64,000 bases of DNA from Burkholderiaceae bacterium. Lineage in GTDB: Bacteria > Pseudomonadota > Gammaproteobacteria > Burkholderiales > Burkholderiaceae_C. The stretch covers positions 1,302,001 to 1,366,000 of the forward strand of contig JAHCKM010000001.1 in assembly GCA_026125795.1 (NCBI GenBank), written 5' to 3'. The position numbers were made by a program, and so were the translations under genes. The notes under the pieces were generated by a model that worked only from the letters and a program-made list of their open reading frames with translations, was not told where the DNA came from and made no database searches. Below are positions 58,358 to 64,000 of this stretch, piece after piece. Within the stretch, counting starts at the first letter, position 1, and each line of letters opens with the position of its first letter.

Positions 58358-60112
58358 TCAGGTATTGCAGGTGGCGCGCGCCAGCGCCGTACGGACCGCG
58401 GCGGCGTCGAAGCGGCGCCAGCGCGCCGCCACGTGCTGGTCGGGGCGCAGCAGGTAGGCGGTGCCGGGCCGCGCATCGAAGCGGCGCGCCGCAACGCCGC
58501 GCACGTCGGTGACGCAGGCCAGCGCATCGGGCGCACCGCCGTCGCGCTCGCTGACGATCAGCGTGTGCACCGGGATCGGTGCGTCGGCCAGCGCGCGCAG
58601 CGCGCGCACGGTGGTCGCGTCGAGCGCGCCGGCGTCGGGCACGAACAGCAGAAGCACGAAACGCTCGCCGGTGTGTTGCAGCAGCCAGCCGTCGGTGCCG
58701 GCGCTGCGCACCGGCGCATCGGCAATCGGGGCGCCCGGATGCATCACGCCTTCGAACGGATCGGCATCCGGCGTGTTCAGCGCCGATGCGCTGAGGTGCG
58801 CCGGCACCGACAGGCGGCCGGAGTTGACCAGCGCGCGCGCGAACGCATGCTCGCGCGCCAGCGTCAGCACCGCGTTGCGCAGGTCGCGCGAGGCCTGGCT
58901 CTTGGGGGTGATGAAGTCGGTGGAGCGCGTGGAATTGAGGATGTTCTCGTCGGCCGCGGCGACGCGTTCGTCGCTGTAGCTGTCGAGCAGGGACTCGGGC
59001 GCCTTGCCGTCGAGCACGAGTGCGAGTTTCCACACCAGGTTGTCGGTGTCCTGGATGCCGGAGTTGGCGCCGCGCGCGCCGAACGGCGACACCTGATGCG
59101 CCGCGTCGCCGACGAACAGCACACGGCCGTGCCGAAAGCGCTGCATGCGGCGGCACTGGAACGTGTAGACGCTGACCCACTCCAGGTCGAAGGGATGTTG
59201 CTCGGCCGGCGACGGGCCGTCCCGAGCCGGCTGCGTCCCCTCCGGAGGTGGCGACGGCGAAGCCGGAGACGGGGGGCGCGCTTTGGCCAGCATCGCGCGG
59301 ATGCGCGGGATCACACGCTCGGGCTTCTTTTCCTCCTCGGGGTCCGCCTCCCAGCCGAGCTGGAAGTCGATGCGCCAGACGCCGGCGGCCTGGCGGTGCA
59401 GCAGCACACTCTGGCCGCGATGGAACGGCGGGTCGAACCAGAACCAGCGTTCGGCGGGAAAGTCGGCCTTCATCACAACGTCGGCGATCAGGAAGCGGTC
59501 CTGGAACACCTTGCCCTCGACGTCGAGCCCGAGCATGCGCCGGATCGGGCTGCGCGCCCCGTCGGCCACGATCAGCCAATCGGCGTGCAGGGCGTAGCGG
59601 CCATCGGCCGTCTCGACCTGGAGCCGCGCGCCGTCCGCACCCGGTGCCACCGCGGTGACCTTGTTTTTCCAGCGCAGGTCGATCCCGGGCAGTGCCATCG
59701 CGCGCTCGACCAGTGCCTGCTCGAGATAGTACTGCTGCAGGTTGACCATGGCCGGCCGCCGATGGTCGGCCTCCGGCAGCAGGTTGAACCGGAACACCTC
59801 CTGCTCGCCGAAGAAGGTGCGGCCCACGCTCCAGTTGACGCCCTGGCTCACCACCGTGTCGCCGCAGCCGAGGCGATCGAGGATCTCGAGCGCGCGCTTG
59901 GCATAACACAGACCGCGCGAGCCCACGCTGACGGTGTCATCCTCGTCGAGGAGCAACACTCGCAAGCCGTGTTGCGCCAGGTCGATCGCCGCCGCCAGGC
60001 CGACCGGTCCGGCGCCCACCACCACCACCGGGTGGCGCGGCACGGTGCCCGGGCGGTCCAGCTCGGCCGGACGGCGGTAGGCGTAGCGCGGATAGGTGTA
60101 GGTGCTGAGCAT
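58358..60112 (-). CDS. FAD-dependent aromatic hydroxylase, with repeat-like insert
   Basis: A 584-residue class A flavin monooxygenase (MhpA/PheA group). FAD loop VVVGAGPVGLAAA near 29-41, DG-type motif LIVADGARSPIRRMLG, and GD motif VLFVGDAAHQVSPFGARGANSG, then a C-terminal thioredoxin-like domain. The context (DUF2783, hmgA) suggests hydroxylation of 3-hydroxyphenylacetate to homogentisate. Residues about 278-304, from RPPSPASPSPPP to DGPSPAEQ, interrupt a normally compact loop before LEWVSVYTFQCR and come from a GC-rich repeat. An in-frame GTG at 60124 overlapping the VOC stop (GTGA) is an alternative start. Confidence 0.88.
   Translation of the reverse strand: MLSTYTYPRYAYRRPAELDRPGTVPRHPVVVVGAGPVGLAAAIDLAQHGLRVLLLDEDDTVSVGSRGLCYAKRALEILDRLGCGDTVVSQGVNWSVGRTFFGEQEVFRFNLLPEADHRRPAMVNLQQYYLEQALVERAMALPGIDLRWKNKVTAVAPGADGARLQVETADGRYALHADWLIVADGARSPIRRMLGLDVEGKVFQDRFLIADVVMKADFPAERWFWFDPPFHRGQSVLLHRQAAGVWRIDFQLGWEADPEEEKKPERVIPRIRAMLAKARPPSPASPSPPPEGTQPARDGPSPAEQHPFDLEWVSVYTFQCRRMQRFRHGRVLFVGDAAHQVSPFGARGANSGIQDTDNLVWKLALVLDGKAPESLLDSYSDERVAAADENILNSTRSTDFITPKSQASRDLRNAVLTLAREHAFARALVNSGRLSVPAHLSASALNTPDADPFEGVMHPGAPIADAPVRSAGTDGWLLQHTGERFVLLLFVPDAGALDATTVRALRALADAPIPVHTLIVSERDGGAPDALACVTDVRGVAARRFDARPGTAYLLRPDQHVAARWRRFDAAAVRTALARATCNT
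59216..59280 (-). repeat. GC-rich repeat-like insert, copy D, inside the FAD hydroxylase gene
   Basis: Contains a perfect CCTCCGGAGG palindrome flanked by GC-rich arms (GCCGGCTCGGGACGG on one side, CCCCCCGTCTCCGGC on the other). It encodes a Pro/Ser-rich segment. It resembles copies A-C in composition, in palindromic core and in being frame-neutral, but shares fewer exact blocks, so it may be a separate repeat family. Confidence 0.5.
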
Positions 60113-60120
60113 CGCCTGCG

Positions 60121-60669
60121 TCACCAGCCGCCGGTGCCGGCGAGTTCCTTCTCGTGCATCCAGGCCGCGTGGCGCGGCGCGCGCCTGGTGCGCGCCCATT
60201 CGTCGAGCATCTCCCACTTCACCGCATCGAGCCTGGCGGTCATCTCCGGCGTCGCCGTATCGGCGGCCAGCTCGACGCGATGCCCGTTGGGATCGAAGAA
60301 GTAGATCGACTGGAAGATGGTGTGGTCGGTGATGCCGATCACCGGGATGCCGCTGGACTCCAGCCGCGCCTTGGCCGCCTTGAGCTCGTCGAGCGAGCCG
60401 ACCTTGAATGCGATGTGCTGCACCCAATCGGGCGTGTTCACGTCACGGCCCATCGGCGGCGAATTGGGGATCTCGAAGAACGCCAGCACGTTGCCGTTGC
60501 CGGCATCGAGGAACACGTGCATGTACGGATCGCTTTCGTGCGTCGACGGCACGCGGTCTTCGGCGATGGCGAGCACGAAGTCCATGCCGAGGTACTCGCG
60601 GTACCACTGCACCGTTTGTTTGGCATCGCGGCAGCGGTAAGCGACGTGGTGGATGCGCTGGATCTTCAT
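60121..60669 (-). CDS. VOC-fold protein (glyoxalase/dioxygenase superfamily)
   Basis: A 182-residue vicinal-oxygen-chelate protein. IQRIHHVAYRCRDAKQTVQWYREYLG opens the first module with a metal His; HVFLDAGNGNVLAFFEIP carries the first Glu; DWVQHIAFKVGS and YFFDPNGHRVELAA supply the second His and Glu. A metal site is therefore complete. Whether it is an extradiol dioxygenase, isomerase or lyase is not decided by sequence. The operon with the FAD hydroxylase and hmgA suggests action on an aromatic or ring-cleavage intermediate. Confidence 0.87.
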   Translation of the reverse strand: MKIQRIHHVAYRCRDAKQTVQWYREYLGMDFVLAIAEDRVPSTHESDPYMHVFLDAGNGNVLAFFEIPNSPPMGRDVNTPDWVQHIAFKVGSLDELKAAKARLESSGIPVIGITDHTIFQSIYFFDPNGHRVELAADTATPEMTARLDAVKWEMLDEWARTRRAPRHAAWMHEKELAGTGGW

Positions 60670-60693
60670 GACGCTCTCCTTGACTTGAACGGT

Positions 60694-61647
60694 TCAGGAC
60701 TCCAGGGCCTGCCACATCTGGCGATCCCGCTCGGCGGTCCAGACCCGCGGATCCTTGTATTGCGTGGCCTCGTCGTAGCAGCGCGTGACGTCGAACGGCA
60801 TGCAGTGGTCGAAGATGACCCAGTGGCCGTACTTGGGGCGCAGCCGCTCGAGGGTCTGCTTGTAGACCGCGTTGAGGTCCTTGCCGGCCGCCACGCCGCT
60901 CTGCACGCTGGCCCACACGTCGGCGATGAAGTCGCGCGTGCCCTTGAGGCCGGCGGCCACGGCATCGGGCGTGGTGAGGGCCGCGCCGCGGCCGGGCACG
61001 AGCGCGCGCGGTCTCATCGCCGCCAGCTTGTCGAGCGTGTGCGGCCAGTCCTGAAAGTAAGCGTCGCCGGCGTACGGCGTGGCGTCGAACTCCACCAGGT
61101 CGCCGGAGAACAGGATCTTCTGCTCGGGCAGCCACACGATCGTGTCGCCCTTGGTATGGCCGCGGCCCACCTGCAGCAGTTGCACCTCGAGCTTGCCGAG
61201 CCAGAGGCTCATCGAGCCGGTGAAGGTGATGGTCGGCCACGTGAGGCCCGGCGGCACGCTCTCGACGTTGCGGAACAGGCGCGGAAAGCGGCCGATCTCG
61301 CTGGCCTTGTCGGCCTCGCCGCGCTCGACGATGAGATCGTAGGTGTCGCGGCTGGCGATCACGTGCTCCGGCCGGTAGGCCGATGCGCCTAGCACGCGCA
61401 CCGCGTGGTAGTGGCTCAGCACCACGTACTTGATCGGCTTGTCAGTGACGCCGCGGATGTGCCGGATGACGTCCTGCGCCATCACCGGCGTGGCCTGCGT
61501 GTCGATCACCATCACCGCGTCGTCGCCGACGATCACGCCGGTATTGGGGTCGCCTTCGGCGGTGTAGGCATAGGCATTGGGGGATAGCTGCGTGAAGGTG
61601 ACCTTCTTGTCGGCGAGATCGGCCTGCGAGGCAAAGGCTTTGGACAC
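60694..61647 (-). CDS. MBL-fold metallo-hydrolase with altered metal motif
   Basis: A 317-residue metallo-beta-lactamase-fold protein. Strand NTGVIVGDDAVMVIDTQATP, then the metal region SHYHAVRVLGA, where HxHxDH has become HYHAVR: both first His remain, but the Asp and third His are replaced. Downstream GRGHTKGDTIVWLP and FSGDLVEFD keep a later His and the bridging Asp. So only part of the two-zinc site is present. GTG 61647 was chosen because GGAG lies six bases before it; the ATG at 61668 has no such site. First gene of the homogentisate unit. Confidence 0.85.
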   Translation of the reverse strand: MSKAFASQADLADKKVTFTQLSPNAYAYTAEGDPNTGVIVGDDAVMVIDTQATPVMAQDVIRHIRGVTDKPIKYVVLSHYHAVRVLGASAYRPEHVIASRDTYDLIVERGEADKASEIGRFPRLFRNVESVPPGLTWPTITFTGSMSLWLGKLEVQLLQVGRGHTKGDTIVWLPEQKILFSGDLVEFDATPYAGDAYFQDWPHTLDKLAAMRPRALVPGRGAALTTPDAVAAGLKGTRDFIADVWASVQSGVAAGKDLNAVYKQTLERLRPKYGHWVIFDHCMPFDVTRCYDEATQYKDPRVWTAERDRQMWQALES

Positions 61648-61683
61648 GGTTGTCTCCGGATGGGGCATCGGCTAAGCTGATCG

Positions 61684-61705
61684 GACTATAACAAACGCAT
61701 TAGTC
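61684..61705. promoter_or_regulatory. Operator-like dyad GACTA-N12-TAGTC over a minus-strand promoter
   Basis: A perfect 5-bp inverted repeat spanning 22 bases. It overlaps a good minus-strand promoter for the homogentisate unit: TCGACA as -35 (61713-61708), a 17-bp spacer and TATAGT as -10 (61690-61685). The IclR ATG is two bases to the right. Placement fits binding by IclR with control of both directions. Confidence 0.55.
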
Positions 61706-61706
61706 T

Positions 61707-62519
61707 ATGTCGAACGAGGTGACACCGACACCAGGGCGTGCAAGGCGCGGCATCCAGAGCGTGGAGGTCGGCGGCCGCTTGCTGCGCGCCTTGGCGCACC
61801 TGGGCCAGCCGATGGCGCTCAAAGACCTCGCGGCCGAGGCCGGCATGAGCCCGGCCAAAGCCCACCCGTACCTGGTGAGCTTCGGCCACATCGGCCTGGT
61901 GGAGCAGCAGCGCGACAGCGGCCGTTATGCGCTCGGCCCGCTGGCCCTGCAGATGGGCCTGATCAGCCTGCAGCAGGCCGACCCCGTGCGCATCGCGGCC
62001 CCGCTGCTGCCCGACCTCGCGGCGCGCAGCGGCCAGACGGTGGCGCTGGTGGTATGGGGGACGCGCGGGCCGACCATCGTGCTGCGCGAGGCGTCGCCCT
62101 CGGCGGTGCATGTCGACATGCGGCACGGCACCGTGTTCTCGATCGTCGGCACGGCATCGGGCCGGTTGTTCGCGGCGTTCCTGCCGGCCGATGTGGTGCG
62201 CCCGGTGTACGAGGCCGAGCGCCGCGCGGCGCCAGCCGGCACGGCGCCCACGTGGGCGCAGCTGCAGCGCGAGCTCGACGAGGTGCGGCGCCACGGCCTC
62301 GGCCGCGCCGAGGGCGCGGTGGTGGCCGGCGTCAGCGCGCTGTCGGCACCGGTGTTCGACCATCGGGGCGCGATGGTGCTGGCGATCACCGCGATCGGAC
62401 CCTCGGCCGCGCTCGATACCCGTTGGAGCGGCGCGGTGGCGGCCACTTTGCGCGATGCAGCACGTTCGGTGTCGGCGCGCTTGGGCCACCGCGCACCTGC
62501 GACGCCCGGCGAGCGCTGA
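61707..62519 (+). CDS. IclR-family regulator
   Basis: A 270-residue regulator. N-terminal winged helix (GIQSVEVGGRLLRALAHLGQPMALKDLAAEAGMSPAKAHPYLVSF) and a C-terminal effector domain (GPLALQMGL, SGRLFAAFLP, GVSALSAPVFDHRGAMVLAITAIG). Divergent from the MBL-VOC-hydroxylase-DUF2783-hmgA unit with a 59-base gap holding the dyad. IclR proteins commonly govern homogentisate, protocatechuate or phenylacetate genes, so local control is likely; the inducer may be homogentisate or its precursor. Confidence 0.9.
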   Translation: MSNEVTPTPGRARRGIQSVEVGGRLLRALAHLGQPMALKDLAAEAGMSPAKAHPYLVSFGHIGLVEQQRDSGRYALGPLALQMGLISLQQADPVRIAAPLLPDLAARSGQTVALVVWGTRGPTIVLREASPSAVHVDMRHGTVFSIVGTASGRLFAAFLPADVVRPVYEAERRAAPAGTAPTWAQLQRELDEVRRHGLGRAEGAVVAGVSALSAPVFDHRGAMVLAITAIGPSAALDTRWSGAVAATLRDAARSVSARLGHRAPATPGER

Positions 62520-62649
62520 GCACAAATCCGGCGCGGCGTCAGCCCGGCGCGGCGATCACCCTCGATGTGCAGGGTCAGCAGGAAAGTCCGCGCCCCGTTA
62601 CGATGCGGCCCAACCCGCGGCAGGCGGTGATTCAACCAGGGGACAGAAG

Positions 62650-64000
62650 TTGAAACGAACGAATGACCGGCTTGCCAGGCTCTCGATCGACCGGCTGCGC
62701 GGCATGCGCCGCGGCATCGAGAAGGAAAGCCTGCGCGTGCTGCCCGGCGGCGCGCTGGCGTTGACGCCGCATCCGGTCGCGCTCGGTTCGGCGCTGACGC
62801 ACGCGCGCATCACCACCGACTACAGCGAGTCGCAGCTCGAGCTGATCACCGGAGTGCACACCGACGCGCAGGCGTGCGCGCGCGAGCTGACCGAAGTGCA
62901 CCAGTTCGTCTACCGCGTGCTGCAAGGCTGCGGCGACGAGATGCTGTGGGTGGCCAGCATGCCGTGCGGGCTGCCCGCCGACGAGACGATTCCGATCGGC
63001 CGCTACGGCACGTCGAACATCGGGCATGCCAAGAGCGTGTACCGCGTAGGCCTGGGCCACCGCTATGGCCGGCGCATGCAGACGATCTCGGGCATCCACT
63101 ACAACTGGTCGCTGCCGGGCCTGGGCAACGACGAGTACCTTGCGCTGATCCGCAACTTCAGGCGCCATTCGTTCGTGCTGCTCGCGCTGTTCGGCGCGTC
63201 GCCGGCGGTGTGTTCGAGCTTCGTGGCCGGCCGCGAGCACGGCTTGCAGCCGCTGTCGCCGCACACTTTGCACCTTCCGCACGCCACGTCGTTGCGCATG
63301 GGGCGCCTCGGCTACCAGAGTGACGCGCAAGCATCGATCGCGGTGAGCTACAACAATCTGGAGAGTTATGCGGCCTCGCTGCACGAAGCGCTGACCAAGC
63401 CCTATCCGGCCTACGAGGCGATCGGCGTGCGCAATCCGGGCGGCGAGTACAACCAGCTCGCCACCACGCTGCTGCAGATCGAGAACGAGTTCTACGGCAC
63501 GATCCGGCCCAAGCGCGTGATCCGCAGCGGCGAGCGGCCGCTGCACGCGCTGCGCGAACGCGGCATCGAGTATGTCGAGGTGCGTTGTTTGGACCTCGAT
63601 CCGTTCGTCTCGGTGGGCATCGAGGCGTCGACGATGTGCTTCATCGACCTGTTCCTGCTGCATTGCCTGCTCAGCGACAGCCCGCCCGACACGCGCGAGG
63701 AGATCGCGGCGCTGGCGCGCAACCAGCACGCCACCGCCGCGCGCGGCCGCGAGCCGGGCCTGAAGCTCGAGCGCGGACGCGGCAGCGTCACGCTGGCCGA
63801 TTGGGGCGCGGAGCTGATCGAAGGCTGCGGCCCGATCGCGGCGCGGCTCGATGCCGCGTTTGGCGGCCACGCGTATCGCGACGCGTTCGGCGCGGCGCAA
63901 CGCGCATGGCGCGCGCCGCAGCAGTTGCCGTCGGCGCGCGTGCTCGATGCGATCGCGCGCTCCGAAGGATGCGGCTACACCGCGTTCGTGCACGAGCGTT
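62650..64000 (+). CDS. gshA: Glutamate-cysteine ligase (runs off the right edge)
   Basis: The first 450 codons of the ATP-dependent enzyme that joins glutamate and cysteine in glutathione synthesis. Matching blocks: RGIEKESLRVLPGGALALTPHP, TTDYSESQLELITG, SMPCGLP, IPIGRYGTSNIGHAKSVYRVGLGHRYG, QTISGIHYNWSLP, IGVRNPGGEYNQL, IENEFYGTIRPKR and YVEVRCLDLDPF. The start is inferred as TTG at 62650, with AGGGG upstream, because no ATG or GTG precedes the conserved N-terminus closely enough; the first in-frame ATG (Met19) lies at the conserved block itself. About 70 C-terminal residues are missing. Confidence 0.93.
   Translation, partial: MKRTNDRLARLSIDRLRGMRRGIEKESLRVLPGGALALTPHPVALGSALTHARITTDYSESQLELITGVHTDAQACARELTEVHQFVYRVLQGCGDEMLWVASMPCGLPADETIPIGRYGTSNIGHAKSVYRVGLGHRYGRRMQTISGIHYNWSLPGLGNDEYLALIRNFRRHSFVLLALFGASPAVCSSFVAGREHGLQPLSPHTLHLPHATSLRMGRLGYQSDAQASIAVSYNNLESYAASLHEALTKPYPAYEAIGVRNPGGEYNQLATTLLQIENEFYGTIRPKRVIRSGERPLHALRERGIEYVEVRCLDLDPFVSVGIEASTMCFIDLFLLHCLLSDSPPDTREEIAALARNQHATAARGREPGLKLERGRGSVTLADWGAELIEGCGPIAARLDAAFGGHAYRDAFGAAQRAWRAPQQLPSARVLDAIARSEGCGYTAFVHER

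Noticed and set aside
60694-61647. Antibiotic beta-lactamase
   Set aside because: Altered metal motif and an aromatic-catabolism operon; nothing points to beta-lactam hydrolysis.
62632-63993. Open frame antisense to gshA
   Set aside because: No family features; the plus strand carries all glutamate-cysteine ligase blocks in order.
1-64000. Mobile elements, phage, toxin-antitoxin or defence systems, tRNA and rRNA genes
   Set aside because: No transposase, integrase, tRNA-like cloverleaf, rRNA segment or defence-gene signature was seen on either strand by reading; a tRNA or Rfam scan was not run.

Overview
This is a GC-rich, densely packed chromosomal window with genes on both strands and intergenic gaps usually under 200 bases. 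I saw no rRNA, tRNA, CRISPR, transposase, integrase or phage gene. It looks like Burkholderiales (Betaproteobacteria), probably near Comamonadaceae or the Rubrivivax/Leptothrix group. The reasons are a NagR-NagAa-NagG-NagH-NagAb salicylate 5-hydroxylase locus, OpgGH, a cyanide-insensitive-type CydAB, a TctDE-like two-component pair, and scattered GC-rich elements with a CCCCC(TC/TT)GGGGG core of the kind common in that order.

Region 1 (1-18.2 kb) is a stress and maintenance island: homospermidine synthase (cut by the window edge), an acyl-carrier/GNAT fusion, a CBS-pair protein, a quinone-reductase-like flavoprotein, PolX, a Lon-related protease, an APH/P-loop kinase fusion, an MgtA-type P-ATPase, a tandem Usp protein, a YdaT-like small protein, an MgtC/SapB-DUF4010 membrane protein, an SRAP-family protein, a 57-residue Q/E/R-rich protein, a DUF2244 protein and two ferritin-like proteins. 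Several of its promoters carry TTG-N8-CAA dyads (Fnr/Anr-like architecture). Three of them are centred exactly 41.5 bp from the A of the start codon, which suggests a shared low-oxygen or energy-stress regulon with some leaderless transcripts. This is the most interesting signal in the window.

Region 2 (18.4-27.2 kb) holds lpxR, a PPOX-fold flavoprotein, the nag salicylate hydroxylase operon with its divergent LysR regulator nagR, a pirin, and a TPR-GGDEF cyclase. Region 3 (27.3-36.9 kb) runs entirely on the minus strand: cydAB, an Fbp/Afu-type ATPase, a TctD/TctE-like pair, then binding protein, fused permease and a second ATPase, mostly joined by 4-bp start/stop overlaps. Region 4 (37.0-46.5 kb) has an MscS channel, a cyclase-family hydrolase, and an SDR-FadB/J-like-thiolase-Crp operon, divergent from an alpha/beta hydrolase and an unusual tandem TetR protein.

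Region 5 (46.6-64 kb) has opgGH, split indolepyruvate oxidoreductase genes, a tannase/feruloyl-esterase-family protein, and a homogentisate module (MBL, VOC, FAD hydroxylase, DUF2783, hmgA) facing an IclR regulator, then gshA running off the end. Together regions 2, 4 and 5 describe a soil or water aromatic degrader.

A second cross-window signal is a dispersed GC-rich repeat. Copies lie between genes, inside nagG and probably inside the FAD hydroxylase without breaking the frame, and at the 3' end of iorA, where the copy is translated.
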